A DNA stretch of 64,000 nt from Dasypus novemcinctus (taxonomy: Eukaryota; Chordata; Mammalia; Cingulata; Dasypodidae), in assembly GCF_030445035.2 (NCBI RefSeq), contig NC_080702.1, positions 14,392,029 through 14,456,028 on the forward strand, written 5' to 3'. A program made the position numbers and the translations under genes. How positions within the stretch are numbered: position 1 is the first letter of the stretch; each line of letters starts with the position of its first letter. Positions 31,321 to 45,406 of this stretch are shown here, piece by piece. The notes under the pieces were generated by a model. The model ran no database searches, had not been told where the DNA came from, and was given only the letters and a program-made list of their open reading frames with translations.

Positions 31321-32600
31321 TTAAAAACAAAAAAGTTTTTTTTTTTAAATTTTTACATAGAAGCAGAAGAATCAGTGGAGTGGTCAGAATAGGCAATAGA
31401 AATACTGGGGCATCATCAAAACTATTTGATATTTGAAAACATGGAGACAGAATCCTAAGGAAGAGTGCACTGAATGAGAGATCCATAAAAAAACAAAAAC
31501 AACACATCGTTCTTCAACAAACTTTAAAATACTGATCTGCAAATGATAAATTATAAAGGCAAACTACTGACAGACAAAAATATTTGCAAACTTATAACAA
31601 AGAAAGAACACATATCTAGGAAATCTAGAGCTGATATCTGGAACAGATATCTAGAAAATTGGGAGTGGATATGGCTCAAGCGAGAGTGCTTGTTTCCCAT
31701 ATGGGAGGTTCCAGCTTCAGTTCCAATACCTCTTAAAAAAAAAAAACAGAGAACCAGCAAGCAAACAAAAAAAACAACTTGATCGAGCCAAGTTGGCTCA
31801 GTGGTTGAATGCTGGCTTCCCACTTTTGAGATGCCAGGTTCAAACTGCAGACATGGTTCTAGGAAAAAAACAAACAAACTCCTATCTAGAATATAATAAA
31901 AGAATTTCCAAAATTCAATCATAAAAACATTACTATTAGAAAGTGAGCAAAATACATGAACAAACATTTCACCACAGTAGATACACAGATAGGAAATAAG
32001 TACATGAAGAGATGCAATGATATAATTAACAATTAGGGAAATGCAAATTACACCATTATTAAGACAATGTAAAGTGACAATACCAAATGCTGTTGCTAAT
32101 GCACAGAAGTTGGATCTCTCTTTAGTGCTCAAAGATGATAGTCACTCTGAAAATTACCCGTTTCTTTAAAACTAAATATACACTTATCATACAGCCCAGC
32201 AAGTGCACTCCTGCACATTACTCACAAAAAATGAAAACTAAGCCCAAATTAAGCATTAGTTTGTTCTTTGAAAAGATAAAACTGATAAACCTCTACGTTA
32301 ATCAAACATAAAACAGAGAAGATACAAATTACCAATACCAGGAATGGAAGAGGGGTCATCACTACTAGTTCCCCACACATTGAAAGGATACTCAAACAAG
32401 ACTATGAACAACCCTTTGTCCAAGAGTTTGATAACTTACATGTAATGACCCAAAACTTCTTGAAAGATACAAATTAACAAAACTCATACAGGAACAAAAG
32501 TATAATTAGAATAACTCTATAGTCATTAATTTTTTGAATCAATAATTAATGACATTTCAAAAAACAAAGGACAGGAACATAAAACCAAAATTTTGTCCTA
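31321..32600 (+). repeat. L1 ORF2 fragments with two short SINEs
   Basis: Broken ORF2 sequence: the C-terminal part at 31550-32240, then the linker/RT part at 32250-32500. Short tRNA-like SINE heads lie at about 31662-31775 and 31787-31880, one behind the other. The order of ORF2 parts is shuffled, so more than one element is involved. Confidence 0.65.
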
Positions 32601-35010
32601 TTGTCTAGGAATGTTCAGCTGACTAGGGGCCTCCTGGAAGGAAAATGCACATAACAGGACATACTTCAAATGCCTGTAGTGACCCCTCCCCATAATCTGT
32701 ATTTATTATTTTGTATTTTGTGGAAAAGAAACACATGCTCATATTAATAAAAAACAAATCAAATGTTGAAACAGGTACACAATTAAAGGTAAGCGAACTC
32801 TCTCTCCAGTCCATTCCCTCAGTTCTACCCCCTCCTAGACATCCACTTACAATTTCTCTCACCTCCCTGAATGAATAGGTCAGTCAGGTACAAGCATATT
32901 TATCTGTGGTTGATCGTACATCCCATTTTTAAACTTTTACCTGAATTATTAAGTTATTCAGCCATTAAGTCAAACTTTCTTAAGTAAATTTCATTATACA
33001 CCCAATAACATGACCATATAACATAAAGTCACATCAGGATATTCTTAGTGAGAGGGAGTGACATGAAAAGGTAGGACAACAGACATAAACCAGGACTGCC
33101 CTGGACAAGCAGGAACACACCACATTAATGTAGAAATCGGTGCTCTGGAGTCCCCTCAGGTCCATGGCAGACAAATGCACCACCTCCCACTCCAGCCGCA
33201 GGACGTTCAGTGCAGGAAAGGACAAGAAACTCAGCAGAAGGGTCGGCTCCCTCCCCAGTGCACAGGACTAACACCTCCCACAAACATCCCCAGGCTGCAG
33301 AGCTCAAGGTGGCCTGGCACCTGGGGAGCCACAGCCATCACCCAAGGCCTGGCTACTGAAACCTGGACACCAACTGCCAAGGCCTGCAGCCTGGAGCTGA
33401 GCATCATGGGAGGAGGGGGGCAGCTTCCAGGACCACCCACATGCAGGCCCACCCAGACCACAGGGCCCAGCCAGGGCCTAGGGACTGGGATGGTCCCACC
33501 CACCTCCTGGTCCAGGCACTCCAGAGTGCAAATACTGGACCATCTGTACCATTCCTCATCTTTTCAGAAAGGTTTTTTTTACGAATTTTAACATTTTCCA
33601 CTTAATTTCTTTTTAGCCCTTTCTACTCTTTTAACCTTCACTTTGTACTTAAGCATCATCTTGTCACCCTATTTCTTAAGAGATTACATTTCACTTTTGA
33701 ACTATTTTCCCATTGTTCTTTTATGGTATTCTCATTCACTATGAGTTTTTTTCAACTTATGATGTCTTATCATACATTGTTTCATTTTCTTAATGCCTTT
33801 TATCTTCTTTTCAGAAAGTATATTTCAGAACATCATGTAGTCATGACGAAGAGCTTTCATTCGCGGTAAGATACTCTTTACTTACTCCTTTTCTCCCTGT
33901 ATTACACAGGTACTTGAAAGTAACATGCATTTTTTTCTGTTGGTATTCGTACACTTTTAAAAAATTGTGGATTAAAGTGAGATTCAAAACAGCTTTCTCA
34001 ACAACACAGATTTCTCTTTCTAGATTTTTCATGAAAGGTTTTGACAGATGAAAGCTTTCTTCCTGATATTTCTGGATTCTGTACTTCTATCATTCTTATA
34101 TATGGGCCCTCACTCTCATTACTTCTTTGCACCCTTTGTTATCTATTTTGTCTTTCTCCAACTGACACTAAATATTCGTTTATATGTACTCCTCCCTTGA
34201 AGAGAACATTACCATATCACCAAAATCTAAAGGTCCATATATTTTCAAAATCAATTATCTAAGTTATTTCAGTAAGTTACACTGGATTTCATTTCTAAAT
34301 TATGTTCTTTGTGTATATATGTACTGTATTCCTACAATCATTAGATTTTAGTTTCTTATATTTATTTTATGGTGAAATGTTTTGTTTTTATACTTTGAGT
34401 CATTTGCCTACAGAGTGATTAATTTTCTATTTAATTTTATATCAATCTTTTCATACATACTTAGTGTTTGCAACGGCAGTTTATATTCCGCAAATTTTTT
34501 AAAAATTTCCATTGCTTTAGATTCACAATCACATAGGTTCAATGTCATTAATATCTGGAATAAAATATTACTACCTTATGGCTTTATATCTATCATCAGG
34601 AACATACACCAACATGCCGCAAAATAATCTTTATACTTCTCATGGTCCTCAAGGATTCCGGTGAGTACTTGGTTTTTGCTGCAGTTAAAGTACTATTTTA
34701 TAAATAACCTGTAGAAAGAAAAGTTCATTTAATAGGATTTTCGGAATTTTTAAAGTTTAAGAACACAAACGTTTCAGGCATACTATCATTATCTTATTAT
34801 TAAAACTTGAACACATGCATATTAGTAAGAAATATGTAATTCAAAACCACAAAAATGTAGGTCTTAGACAATTAGCTCATATTCCAGGATTTTAGAAATG
34901 CACTCACAGGCACCCCACATCCTGGGGGCTTTCTGCTGCTCTCTGAGTGGACGGTCATTGGGGGAACACATTCCACTCTGTTCACAGCCGCACTGACATA
35001 ACCCACTGCT
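32601..35010. other. Single-copy region, no gene recognised
   Basis: 32600-33110 and 33550-34860 are AT-rich; 33120-33540 is GC-richer. A plus-strand frame of 138 codons (33175-33591) is low-complexity and unlike any family I know. A possible short exon lies at 33815-33865. No other feature is supported. Confidence 0.4.
33815..33865 (+). other. Exon-like segment with strong splice signals
   Basis: A pyrimidine tract ending tatcttcttttcag comes just before 33815, and GCG|GTAAGA follows 33865. The 51-bp segment contains ATG at 33843. It is only a signal-based candidate; no homology or neighbouring exons were recognised. Confidence 0.2.
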
Positions 35011-35540
35011 AACATACTCAAAAGTGGAAGACTGAAAGTCTTTCCCAGTAGGTCAGGAACAAGATGTTAGCTCACTTTCATCACTGTTATTCAACATTAT
35101 ACTGGAAGTTTCAGCCAGAGCAAATGCACAAGAAAAAGAAATAGTCATCCAAATTGGAATGGAAGAAGTAAACTGTCCTAATACACAGATGACATGAGTT
35201 TTAAATACTCAATCCCTAAGAATCCACAACACTACTGGAACAAGTGAAGACATTAAGTAAACTTGAATTGTACTACACATACACTCAAAAGTCAGTTTTG
35301 TTCATACAGCCGAAAATAGTAAGAAATAGATTTTTTTAGGAAAATCCATTCATTTAGCCTCTAACAAATAAAACACCTAAGAATCAATTTAATGAAAGGG
35401 TAAAGCAATTCAACAATTAGCAAACACAGATGAATGAAATTTTAGAAGACCTAAATGTATGTCTAGACATCCACTGTCCATGGATGGTTAAGACTCAATA
35501 TTATTCTAATACCAATACTACCCACAGGTATCTGTCGTGC
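35011..35540 (+). pseudogene. L1 ORF2 RT fragment
   Basis: It follows the RT palm to thumb order ('ttattcaacattatactggaag', then 'acagatgacatg'). Stops are frequent. Confidence 0.7.
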
Positions 35541-36124
35541 TTATTCAGGGGGGTCTTTGACTTTAGCACTGTTTCCTATCTGTGTTTTAAAATCACCAAG
35601 CCATGAACAAACACAACACAACATGGTCCAATCCTTATTATATTTTCTTTTCTGCCATTGTAGTAGACCTTGAAAGTAAATGAAAATGGTAACTATTCTA
35701 GGCTCATCAAAGTATGTAACAAGAAAAACAGATAAAATAGGGGGCTTCCTGCAAGCTGTAGGCTAGAGACCTAGCCTGGTCCCAGGCTCAAAGTAGAATG
35801 AGGATATGATGAAAGGTTTTCCATTAAGGAGTTCGGTCCTTCCTTCCACAGTCCCGAGGGATGGATCTGCTCAATTGGGGGTTACAGGTTAGGCTGAGCG
35901 GAGGATTACAAGAATCGATGTGAGAGTCTCTGTGGGGTGACTGTGAGACTGTGTGTGAGCTTGTGGGGGGGTGACTCTATGAATTTCCCCCAGGTGACAG
36001 GGACTGCTCAAGCTCTGGTGCTCCAAGGGGAGGGGCCTTAATGTGAACCCAGGCATGTGGCTCCAATGCTCTGCACTACAGACCTGCAGTTATCACTCAG
36101 TCATGGGACCAGGAGAAACCACAC
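35541..36124. other. Single-copy sequence
   Basis: No coding frame or repeat recognised. A G-rich patch with alternating GT lies near 35920-35970. Confidence 0.4.
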
Positions 36125-36575
36125 AAGGAAGCGGATAAGGCTCATTAGACTGAGGTCCTGCCTACCTTATGGGAGATCCGTGGTTTGGTTCCCAGTGTCT
36201 CCTAAAGAACACAGTGAGATGGCACTATGGGCAGACACGGGAAGCTGACACAATAAGATGATGCAACAAGAGACACAACAAAGCAGAGAAAAGAGGTTTC
36301 CAGTGCCTCCTGAAGTAGACAGCAAGCTGGCACGGCGGGCAGCCACAACAAGCTGACAAAACAAGATGATGCAACAAGAGACACAAGGAAAAACAATGAC
36401 AGAAAAAACAAAGCAGGGAAGAGAGGTGGCTTAAGTGATTAAGCACCTCCCTGTCATATTAGAGGTCCTTCTGACTAAAAAAACAAAGAAAGACAGACAC
36501 AGCAAAGGTAAACAATGAGGGGGTAGGGAGAAATAAAGAAATAGACATAAATCTTTAAAAAAAACAAAAACAACA
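36125..36575 (+). repeat. DAS-type SINE with duplicated body
   Basis: The head (ggaagcggataaggctcatt) is followed by two partial body copies. 'aagatgatgcaacaagagac' recurs at about 36256 and 36363, about 107 bp apart. The tail is A-rich. Confidence 0.75.
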
Positions 36576-36960
36576 ACCAAAATAACAAAAAAAGAAACCA
36601 TGCAAGGGAGGTTCCATCATCTGTGTATGTGCTTACAATTACCTGAGTCTACAGAGAGACCAAACTGTCCATCTTTATAAGGTGGCCTCCAAATCACAGG
36701 GCCTAGGGAAGCTAGCTGTGCAGATAACCTCAGACTCTGGCACAGTTTCTGATGTCCAACACTAAAGGAAAGGCCTTTGGACTCTGCGTTAGATCAAAAT
36801 CCTGAGAGTTGTGAGACATCACATAGAATCCTCTGTCAACCCTCACGTTGATGTCACAGCCAGGAGCTCTGCCACGACACATAGGCACTGGAAAGAAAAG
36901 TTAGTGCACTGGATTATATTGTTACCACGGACCCTCCAGACGCTAAAATCCTATGAGTCA
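36576..36960. other. Single-copy sequence
   Basis: Nothing recognised. Confidence 0.35.
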
Positions 36961-37232
36961 GGGAAGAGGATGAGACTCAATCAACTGGGCTCCCGTCTAC
37001 CATATGGCAGGCCCTGGGTTCACTTCCCAGGACCTCCTTGAGAAGGCAAGCTGACCCGCACCTGCACAGAGCTGACAGCCTGCGTCCATGGAGAGCTGGC
37101 ACAGGAAGATGATGCAACAAAGGAATACAAGCAGACACAGAAGAATGCGCAAGGAATGGACACAGGGAGCAGACAGCAAGCAAGCAGCAAGGGGGAAAGG
37201 AGAAGTAAAAATAAATTTTAAAGAAAAGCCTA
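36961..37232 (+). repeat. DAS-type SINE, short-body form
   Basis: The head 'gggaagaggatgagactcaa' leads into a tail ending in A-rich sequence. It is flanked by cctatgagtca / cctacgagtca (one mismatch), a target duplication. Confidence 0.88.
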
Positions 37233-37700
37233 CGAGTCACACAGTAGGGTCTCTGACAAGTATGAACTCAGATTCCACTTGGTACTTAACCTGGTGTCCA
37301 CAACCTTTGTTGTATTCCAACTAGAGAGCAACCTTAGAGGGAGTCAGCATTGACCCTCTGCGTCCCTCCATAATGACGGTCCCACTGTTAAGGGCCAGTA
37401 ATTCAAGAAATAAACAAACATGATAGAGAAAAGAAAGACTGGATGGAAAAATACACTATTATTAAGTGGTCATTGTTAAATGGTAAGATATCAGTATGTT
37501 CATACCTATAATTACATTTACCACAAAGATTAGTGAATAAATGTGATAGAATGAATTGCCTGGAATTGAATTGATTCCACCAAAAAAAGGTTGCCTCTAA
37601 TCAATCAGAAGCTCCTGCAGTATATTTGGTAAATGCAGTGTCAGTTTATGCAGATCCATGGAGGCTGAATTCATTGAAGATGTCAAAAGACACCGGTGAA
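37233..37700. other. Single-copy sequence
   Basis: AT-rich; no gene or repeat recognised. It ends with the left target duplication of the next SINE. Confidence 0.35.
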
Positions 37701-38106
37701 GGCGGTGGACTTGGCCCGGTGATTAGGGCGTCCACTTACCACATGGGAGGTCTGCGGTTCAAACCCCGGGCCTCACTGACCCGTGTGGAGCTGGCCATGC
37801 ACAGTGCTGATGCGAACAAGGAGTGCTGTGCCACAAAGGGGTGTCCCCGCGTAGGGGAGCCCCACGCACAAGGAGTGCATTCCGTAAGGAGAGCCGCCCA
37901 GCGTGAAAGAAAGTGAAGCCTACCCAGGAATGGCACTGCCCACACGGAGAGCTGACACAACAAGATGACGAAACAAAAAGAAACAAGATTCCCGTGCCAC
38001 TGATAAGGATAGAAGCAGTCACAGAAAAACACACAGCGAATGGACACAGAGAGCAGCCAACTGGGGGGGGGGAGGAGGAGAGAAATAAATTAATTAATTA
38101 AAAAAA
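37701..38106 (+). repeat. DAS-type SINE
   Basis: A full-length, young-looking copy (ggcggtggacttggcccggt). The target duplication is aaagacaccggtgaa / aaagacacctgtgaa (37686-37700 and 38107-38121, one mismatch). Confidence 0.95.
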
Positions 38107-39031
38107 AAAGACACCTGTGAAGACTTCCAGGAAGAGGGCAGACTAGGAAGACATGGGACTGTCTCCTCCAATAAAGCAGCTGGAGTATAGACTGAAATGG
38201 ACTGGAAAAAGATCTTCTAGGCATTGGGTCAGCAGGTGAAGGCTGGACACCACCCAGAACAGAGAGGGACAAAGGAGAGGAATCCTAACAGTGAAACCAT
38301 GAGTTGAAAGCAGAGGCTGCTACTGCTGGCACCCTCCCCCACACTGAAGACTTTAGAATACTCAGGCCTCTGGGCCAAATTTACACAAAGAAGTCTCCAG
38401 AGATCCACTGCCCCTGGAAAGGGGAGAGAGAGGGACACAGCCTAAGGCTGACGCTTCTGACCCACAAATCTGGTCTGCTGTGTTTCCAACCAGCCTTTCC
38501 AGGCTCAATCTCCTTCTCTTACAGCTAGGACTGATTGTCAAAGACTGACCTCTGCAGGAAACAGGAGAGAGAGGGACGCAGCCTAAGGCTGACTCAGCTT
38601 TTGGCCCACAAATTTGTCACAAGAGCCCGGGGCCCAGCCATTATTTGCCTGTAAAGGACTAAAGAGATCTGACCCTCTCAATCTTCTCTACTGAACAGAA
38701 TGACTGTTGAGGACACAGAGGGGAGTGGGATCACTTCCAACCCAGGAAATGGAGGGGGCTGCCAGAGAAGGCTGAAGAACTGTTTCTAAGAAAGTTTAAA
38801 TTACAAGCTCTTAATCTCCAGCCAAGAACCTCTGCCCACACTGATCCAGCCTGTGTCACAGCAAGAACACTCCAACCAGGCACTGAACTGACAGGGCTGC
38901 AAAGAATGCCACCTCCTAGCAGAACTAGGGTACACAGGAGAAAATTAAAAATAAGTTCGATTAGCTTTTCTGGCCTTTATAGCTTCCCTCCCAAGGCCCT
39001 AGGAAGCAAGTCTACAATCCATTACTGGGTT

Positions 39032-39672
39032 TGATGCTAGCAGTTTGATATTATTGATGAATTCCAAAAAGAAATACTGGATTATGTTTGTAAACTGGTC
39101 TTTTCCTCTGGCATATTAAATTATATTTTATTCAGAGGTTTACATGATTAAATAATGATCAAGGCGTTTTGATTGGGTCACATCTTTAGGACGTTGCATC
39201 CTCGACTCCTTAGTGGGTGAGGACTCACTGAAAAAACATGACAGAAGAGATGGTTGGAGTTTGGAGCTGGAGCCCAGAAGTGAACACACAGGAGAACATC
39301 ACCAGAGATTAGAGACAGCTCCTCAGACACAGCAGGAGCCCAAGGGAGGGGACAGAGCTGTTTGCCTGATCGTGTATAACCAACCTTGTAGAAAGAGGAA
39401 AAACCTAGAGATCTTCACATTCAACAGCTGACCTTGTGGAGAAAACAGAGGAGCTGATCCTGGAGAGAAAGGAACCCTGGGAATAGAGGAACCCCGAAGT
39501 CTGAACCCTGGCAGGCATCGGTATCCATCATGCTCCAACACATGGCATGGTGAGGGAAATAACTTATACTTCATGGCCTGGTATATAAGCAACTACCCCA
39601 AATAAATACCCTTTATAAAGGCTAACAGGTTTCCTGTATTTTGCATTAGCACCACTTCGACAGACGAATACA
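39032..39672 (+). repeat. Probable solo LTR
   Basis: A 641-bp block in the L1 5'UTR with TG..CA ends (TGATGCTAG...GAATACA) and the flanking 6-bp repeat ctgggt (39025-39030 and 39673-39678, with one extra t on the left). TATATAA is at 39582 and AATAAA at 39601. No internal retroviral sequence is present. It could instead be another kind of dispersed repeat. Confidence 0.5.
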
Positions 39673-40101
39673 CTGGGTCCAGAACCCAGTTTTGAGCAAC
39701 TAACAGGGAGAACCCTAACGATCCAGGTTGAATCAAGAATCAAAGAACACGAATAACACACAGCCTCCCACCACCAAATCCCAATAAAAGAGAAAGAAAT
39801 TGAGCATCTGCGTAAACTGCATCCCAATCAGATGCCTAGCATCAGCAAAAATTTACAAGCCATACTAAGAAGGAATATACCAAAGCTCCAAAAGAGATGC
39901 AGGATTTGAGAGAAGTAATTAACAAGATATATACAAATTCCCAAAGTCAAATTAATGAAATGGAAGACAATATGGCTAAAGTAATGAATGAGATCAAGGA
40001 CTTACTGAATAAGCAAAAAGAAAAAGGTGAAACCAGAAAAAGAAAATTAACAGAGCTAATGGAATGAAGGACACAACAGGTGAGATCAAAAACAAATTAA
40101 A

Positions 40102-40470
40102 GGGAAGCAGATGTGGCTCAATTGATAGCTTCCGCCTACTATATGGGAGGTCCAGGGTTGGATACCCAGGGCCTCCTGGCCCGTGTGGTGACTGGCCCAC
40201 ATGGAGTGCTGCTGCGCTCAAGCAGTGCTGCCTGGCACAGGGGTGCCCCCCAAAGGAGTGCCTCCCCACGCAAGAACAGCCACCCTGTGCAAAGGTACAG
40301 CCACACCAGGAGTGGTGCCACCCACACAGAGAGCACACGCAGCAAGATGATGCAACAAAAAGAAACTCAGATTCCGAGAGTTGCCTAACAACATAGAAGT
40401 AGACACAGAAGAACGCACACCGAATGGACAGAGTGCACAGACAATGGGGGCGGGGGGAATAAATCATTAA
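40102..40470 (+). repeat. DAS-type SINE in ORF1
   Basis: The head (agggaagcagatgtggctca) has a degenerate B box, followed by a full body and tail. It interrupts L1 ORF1. Confidence 0.9.
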
Positions 40471-40777
40471 AAAAAACCAGTGCCATTAAAGTCATACAAC
40501 AGCAAACCTGAAATGATAGAAGAATAAGTGATAAGGAAGACATAACAGCTGAAATTGAAGAGAGGAAAAAAAAGGGAAAACAATGAGCAAGAGCTCAGGG
40601 AGCGCAATAACAACACAAAAAGCAACAAAATATATGTCATAAGAGTTTCAGAAGGAGATGAGAAGGGAAAAGGGGGAAAAAAGAGTATTTGAGGAAATAA
40701 TAAGTGAAAATGACCCAGTTCTCATGAAATGAACCTACATGCCAAGAAGCCCACTGTACCCCAATCAGAATAAATCC

Positions 40778-41201
40778 AGGGAAGCAGATTTGGCCCAATG
40801 GATAGGGCGTCCGTGTACCACACAGGAGGTCCGCGGTTCAAACCCCAGGCCTCCTTGACCTATGTGGAGCTTGCCCATGCGCAGTGCTAATGCGTGCAAG
40901 GTGTACCCTGCCACACAGGGGTGTCGCCCACATAGGGGAGCCCCATGCGCAAGGAGTGCACCCCATAAGGAGAGGCGCCCAGCGCGAAAGAAACTGCAGC
41001 CTGCCCAGGAATGGAGCCGCACACACAGAGAGCTGATACAAGAAGATGACTCAACAAAGAGAAATACAGATTCCCGGTGTTGCTGATAAGGATAGAAGCG
41101 GTCACAGAAGAACACACAGCAAATGGACACAGAGAGCAGACAACAGGGGGAAGGGGGCAGGAAGGGGAGAGAAATAAATAAAAAATCTTTAAAAAAAAAA
41201 A
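40778..41201 (+). repeat. DAS-type SINE in ORF1
   Basis: Target duplication agaataaatcc (40767-40777 and 41202-41212), perfect. Head, body and tail are complete. Confidence 0.95.
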
Positions 41202-42193
41202 AGAATAAATCCCAATAGACCTATTCCAAGACACATACTACTCAGAAAGTCAAACGTCAGGGATAAAAAGAAAATTCTGAGAGCAATAAAGAGAGAAGAG
41301 AACCATCACTTAAAAGGGACAACCAGTAAGACGTAGCGCACATTCCTCAAGAGAAACCATGGAGGTGAGAAGGCAGTAGTATGACACAATTTGGAGATTG
41401 AAAGAGAAGAACTGCCAGCCAAGAATTCTGCATCCAGCAAAACTGTCCTTCACATATGAAAGAGGGTAAAAAAATATTCACAAGCAAAGAGAAACTAAGT
41501 CAGTGCATAATAAAGAATCCATCTTGAAAGATACATTAGAGGAAACTTTAGAATCTGAAAGAAAAAGACAGGAGAGGCTTGGAGGAGAGTAGAAAAGAAA
41601 GAATAACAGAAAGGATAACCAAAGAGTAATATTGGACAAAACAGACTATAAATCCAAAGAGTGAGAAGAGATACAGAAGGCCATTAAATATTAATAAAAG
41701 GGACAATCAATCAGGAAGATAAAACAGACATAAATATCTATGTACCTAACTAAGATCCTTCAAAATACAAGAAACAAATTCGGGGAAAAATGAAGGGAGA
41801 AATAGTCATCTCTACAATAATCACTGGAGACTTCAACACACCTCTCACATCATTAGACAGAACTAGACAGAAGATCAACGAGTAAACAGGGAACTGAAAC
41901 AATATGACCAGTAAGTTAGACCTAACAGACATATGCAGAAAGCAGCATCCAAACTCAGTGGGTTATACATTCTTTTCATGTGCCCATGGATCCTTCTCCA
42001 GAATAGACCACATGTTAGGGCATAATACAGCTCTTGATAAATATAAAAAGATTGAACTTTACACAAAGCATCTTCTCAGATCATAGGGGAATGAAACTGA
42101 AAATCAGTAACAGACATGAAAAAGGTAAATTGACAAATGTGTGGAGGCTAAACAACACACTCCTAAATAATCAGTGGGTCAAAGAAGACATAT

Positions 42194-42608
42194 GGAAAGT
42201 GGTTGTGGCTCAACTGATAGAGGGTCCACCTACCATATAGGAGGTCCAAGGATTCGATGCCCAGGGCCTCTTGGCTCATAGGGTGAGCTGGTCCACACAT
42301 AGTGCTGCTGCGCACAAGGAGTGCTGGCCCACTAAGGGATGCCCCCGTGTAACAATGCCCCCCATCCAAGGAATGGCCACTGGGATAGGAGAGCTGCCCC
42401 GAGCAAAACTACAGTCCACCCAGGAGTGGTGCCACACACACGGAAAGCTGATGTAGCAAGATGATGCAATAAAAAGAGACACAGACCCCAGTGCAGCCTG
42501 ATGAGAATACAAGTGTACACAGAAGAACACACAGTGAATAGACACAGAGGGGGGAGCAGAGAAAGGATACAGAAATAAATAAATCCTTAAAAATTAAAAA
42601 AAAAAAAA
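42194..42608 (+). repeat. DAS-type SINE in ORF2
   Basis: Head 'ggaaagtggttgtggctcaa', body and tail, ending in a run of A before the L1 resumes. Confidence 0.9.
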
Positions 42609-42907
42609 TTCCAAGTGTAATCAGTAAATGTATTCAGACAAATAAAACAAGATCACAACTTGTCAAAACTTATGGGATACAGCAAAGGCAGTCTTGAGAG
42701 GGATATTTATAGACCTAAAAGCCTATAGTAAAAAAAAAAGGAAAAGCTAAACTGCAAAAATTGACTGAACAACAAGAGAAACAAAAAAAAAAAAAAGCAG
42801 AGCAATCCTCAAAGCAAACAGAAGAAATAATAAAGATAAGACTAGAAATAAATGAAATTGAGAAGAAAAAAATAGAGAAAATCAGAGCCAAAAGCTGGTT
42901 ATTTGAG

Positions 42908-43252
42908 GGAAGCACCTGTGGCTCAATCAGATGAGCTCCCGTCTACCATATGGGAGGCCCTCAGATCGCGTCCCAGGGCCTCCTTGTGATGGCGGGCTTC
43001 CCTGCATGCTGTGGAAAGCAGCTGGGCCCCCAAGTGCTGAGGAGAGCTACCCAGCCCACAGACACCACGGTGCACTGCCTGGCACAGAGACGCCGTGGAG
43101 TGGAGACTCGGCAAGGTGACACAACAAAAAAAAGAAGGGAGACAAGCAAAAACAGAAGAGAATGCAGCAAATGGACACAGAGAGCAGACAGCAAGCAAGC
43201 AAGGGGGAAGGGGAAATTTAAAAAAAATAAAAAATTTTAAAAATTTAAAAAA
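42908..43252 (+). repeat. DAS-type SINE in ORF2, short-body form
   Basis: Flanked by gctggttatttgag and gctaatcatttgag (three mismatches), a decayed target duplication. Confidence 0.88.
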
Positions 43253-45406
43253 GCTAATCATTTGAGAAGATCAATAAAATTCACAAACCCCAGCAAGATA
43301 AACAAAGGAAAAAAAAAGGAACCTAATAAATACAATTTGAAATGAAAGGGGTGAAGTTATGACTGACCCCACAGAACTAAAAAGGATCATAAGAGGATAT
43401 TCTGAGAAACTGTATGCCAACAAACTAAAAAACCTAGAGGAAAGGAGCAATTTCCTAGAAATGCACAACCAACCAACACTGACACTACAAGAAATACAAC
43501 AACTTAACAAACCAATCACATTTAAAGACATTGAATCTGTCTTCAAAAATCTCCCAACACAGAAAACTCTAGGACCATATGCCTTCACAGGTGAATTCTA
43601 CCACACACTTCAAAAAGAATTAACACCAATCCTGTTTAAAATCTTCCAAAAAATTGAAGAGGTGGGAAAATCACCCACACTTTTAAGAAAGCCAACATCA
43701 CCGTAATACCCGAATCAAATGAAGACTCTGTAAGGAAAAGAAACTTACAGACCAATTTCTCTAATGAACATTGATGCAAATTTCTCAACAAAATACTTAT
43801 AAATCAAATCCAGCAGCACATCAAAAGACTTCTACACCACAAGCAAAGGGGATTTACTCCTGGTAGGCAAAGCTGGTTCAACATAAGAAAATCAATTGAT
43901 GTAATACACCACATTGACAAACTGAAGGAAAAAAGAAACATGATCATCTCAACCAAGACAGAAAAAGCATCTGACCAAATCTAGCTTCCTTTCTTATAAA
44001 AACATTTCAAGATCAATGAAGAGAAGGAAAATCCCTGAATATGATAAAAGAGGCACATATGAAAAACCTAGAGCTAACATCTTACCCAGTGGGGGAAGGT
44101 TGAAAGTTTTCCTTCTAAGACCTGGAACAAGACAAGGATGACCACTAGCACGATTGTTATTCAACCGTTAATAGAAGCTCTAGGTACAGCAATTAGAGAA
44201 GAAAAACATTAAAGGCATCCAAGTAAGAAAAGAAGAAGTGAAATTCTATTTGTGGATGACATGATCTGATACTCAGAAAATTCTGAAATGTCTACAACAA
44301 AGCTACTTGAGCTAATAAATGAGTTCAGCAAAGTGGCAGGCAGCAAGATCAACACAGAGAGATCAGTAATGTTTTTGTACAGTAGCGTTGCACAATCTGA
44401 GGAAGAAATCAGGGGAAAATTCCATTTACAAGAGCAACTAAAAGACTCAAATAACTAGCAACTGATTTAACAAAACAAGTACAGGACTTATATGGTGAAA
44501 ATTACAAAACAATGCCAAAAGAAATTTTGAAAGACCTAAACAATTGGAAAGACATTCCGTGTTCATGGACTGGAAGTCTAAATAGCATAAAGATGTGAAT
44601 CCTACCCAAACTGATTATAGATATCACTGCAATACCAGTCTGAACTCGAACAGCCTACTTTACAGAAATAGAAAAGAAAATTACGAAATCATTTGGAAGG
44701 GAAAGTGCATGTGAACAGCCAAAAGTATTCTAAAAAAAAAAGAGCAACGTAGAAGGAATTTCACTGCCAGATCTTGAACCATACTACAAAGCTACAGTGG
44801 ACAAATCACCATGATACTGCGATAAAGAAAGATACATCAATCAGTGGAATTGAATAGAGAGTACAGGAATAAACACTTAGCTCTATGGTCAACTAGTTTT
44901 TGACAAGCCTACCAAGTCTGTGTTAATCGGAAAAAAAACAGACTCTTCAACAAATGCTGCTGGGAGAACAGGTTATCTATAACCAAAGGAATTAAGGAGG
45001 ACCCCTATCTCACTATCTATACAAGAATAACTCAAAATGGATCAAAGACCTAAATATAAAACCAAGTACCATAAAACTACTAGAAGAAAATGTAGGGAAA
45101 CATAAGACCTTGTGGTACATGGTGGTTTCTTGGACTTTACATCCAAAGAAAAAACAACAAATGAAAAATTAGGTAAGTGGGACCTCCTGAAAATTAAACA
45201 CTTTTTCACCTCCCAGGACTTTGTCAAAAAGGTGAAAAGGTAATCAATTCAATGGGAGAAAATACTTAGAAATCACACATCCGATAAGGGTTTAATATAT
45301 AAAATATATAGAGAGATGTTACAACTCAACAATATAAAGACAAACAATCCAGTTATAGAATGGGCAAAAGACAGGAACAGACATTTGTCCAAAGAAATAC
45401 AAATGA

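Larger units (their letters stand above)
39785..41370 (+). pseudogene. L1 ORF1 (split by two SINEs)
   Basis: An ATG near 39832 begins a degraded ORF1. The coiled coil spans about 39900-40090. After the SINE at 40102-40470 the coding continues to 40775, and after the second SINE it runs through the RRM and C-terminal region to about 41370. Frameshifts occur throughout. Confidence 0.7.
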
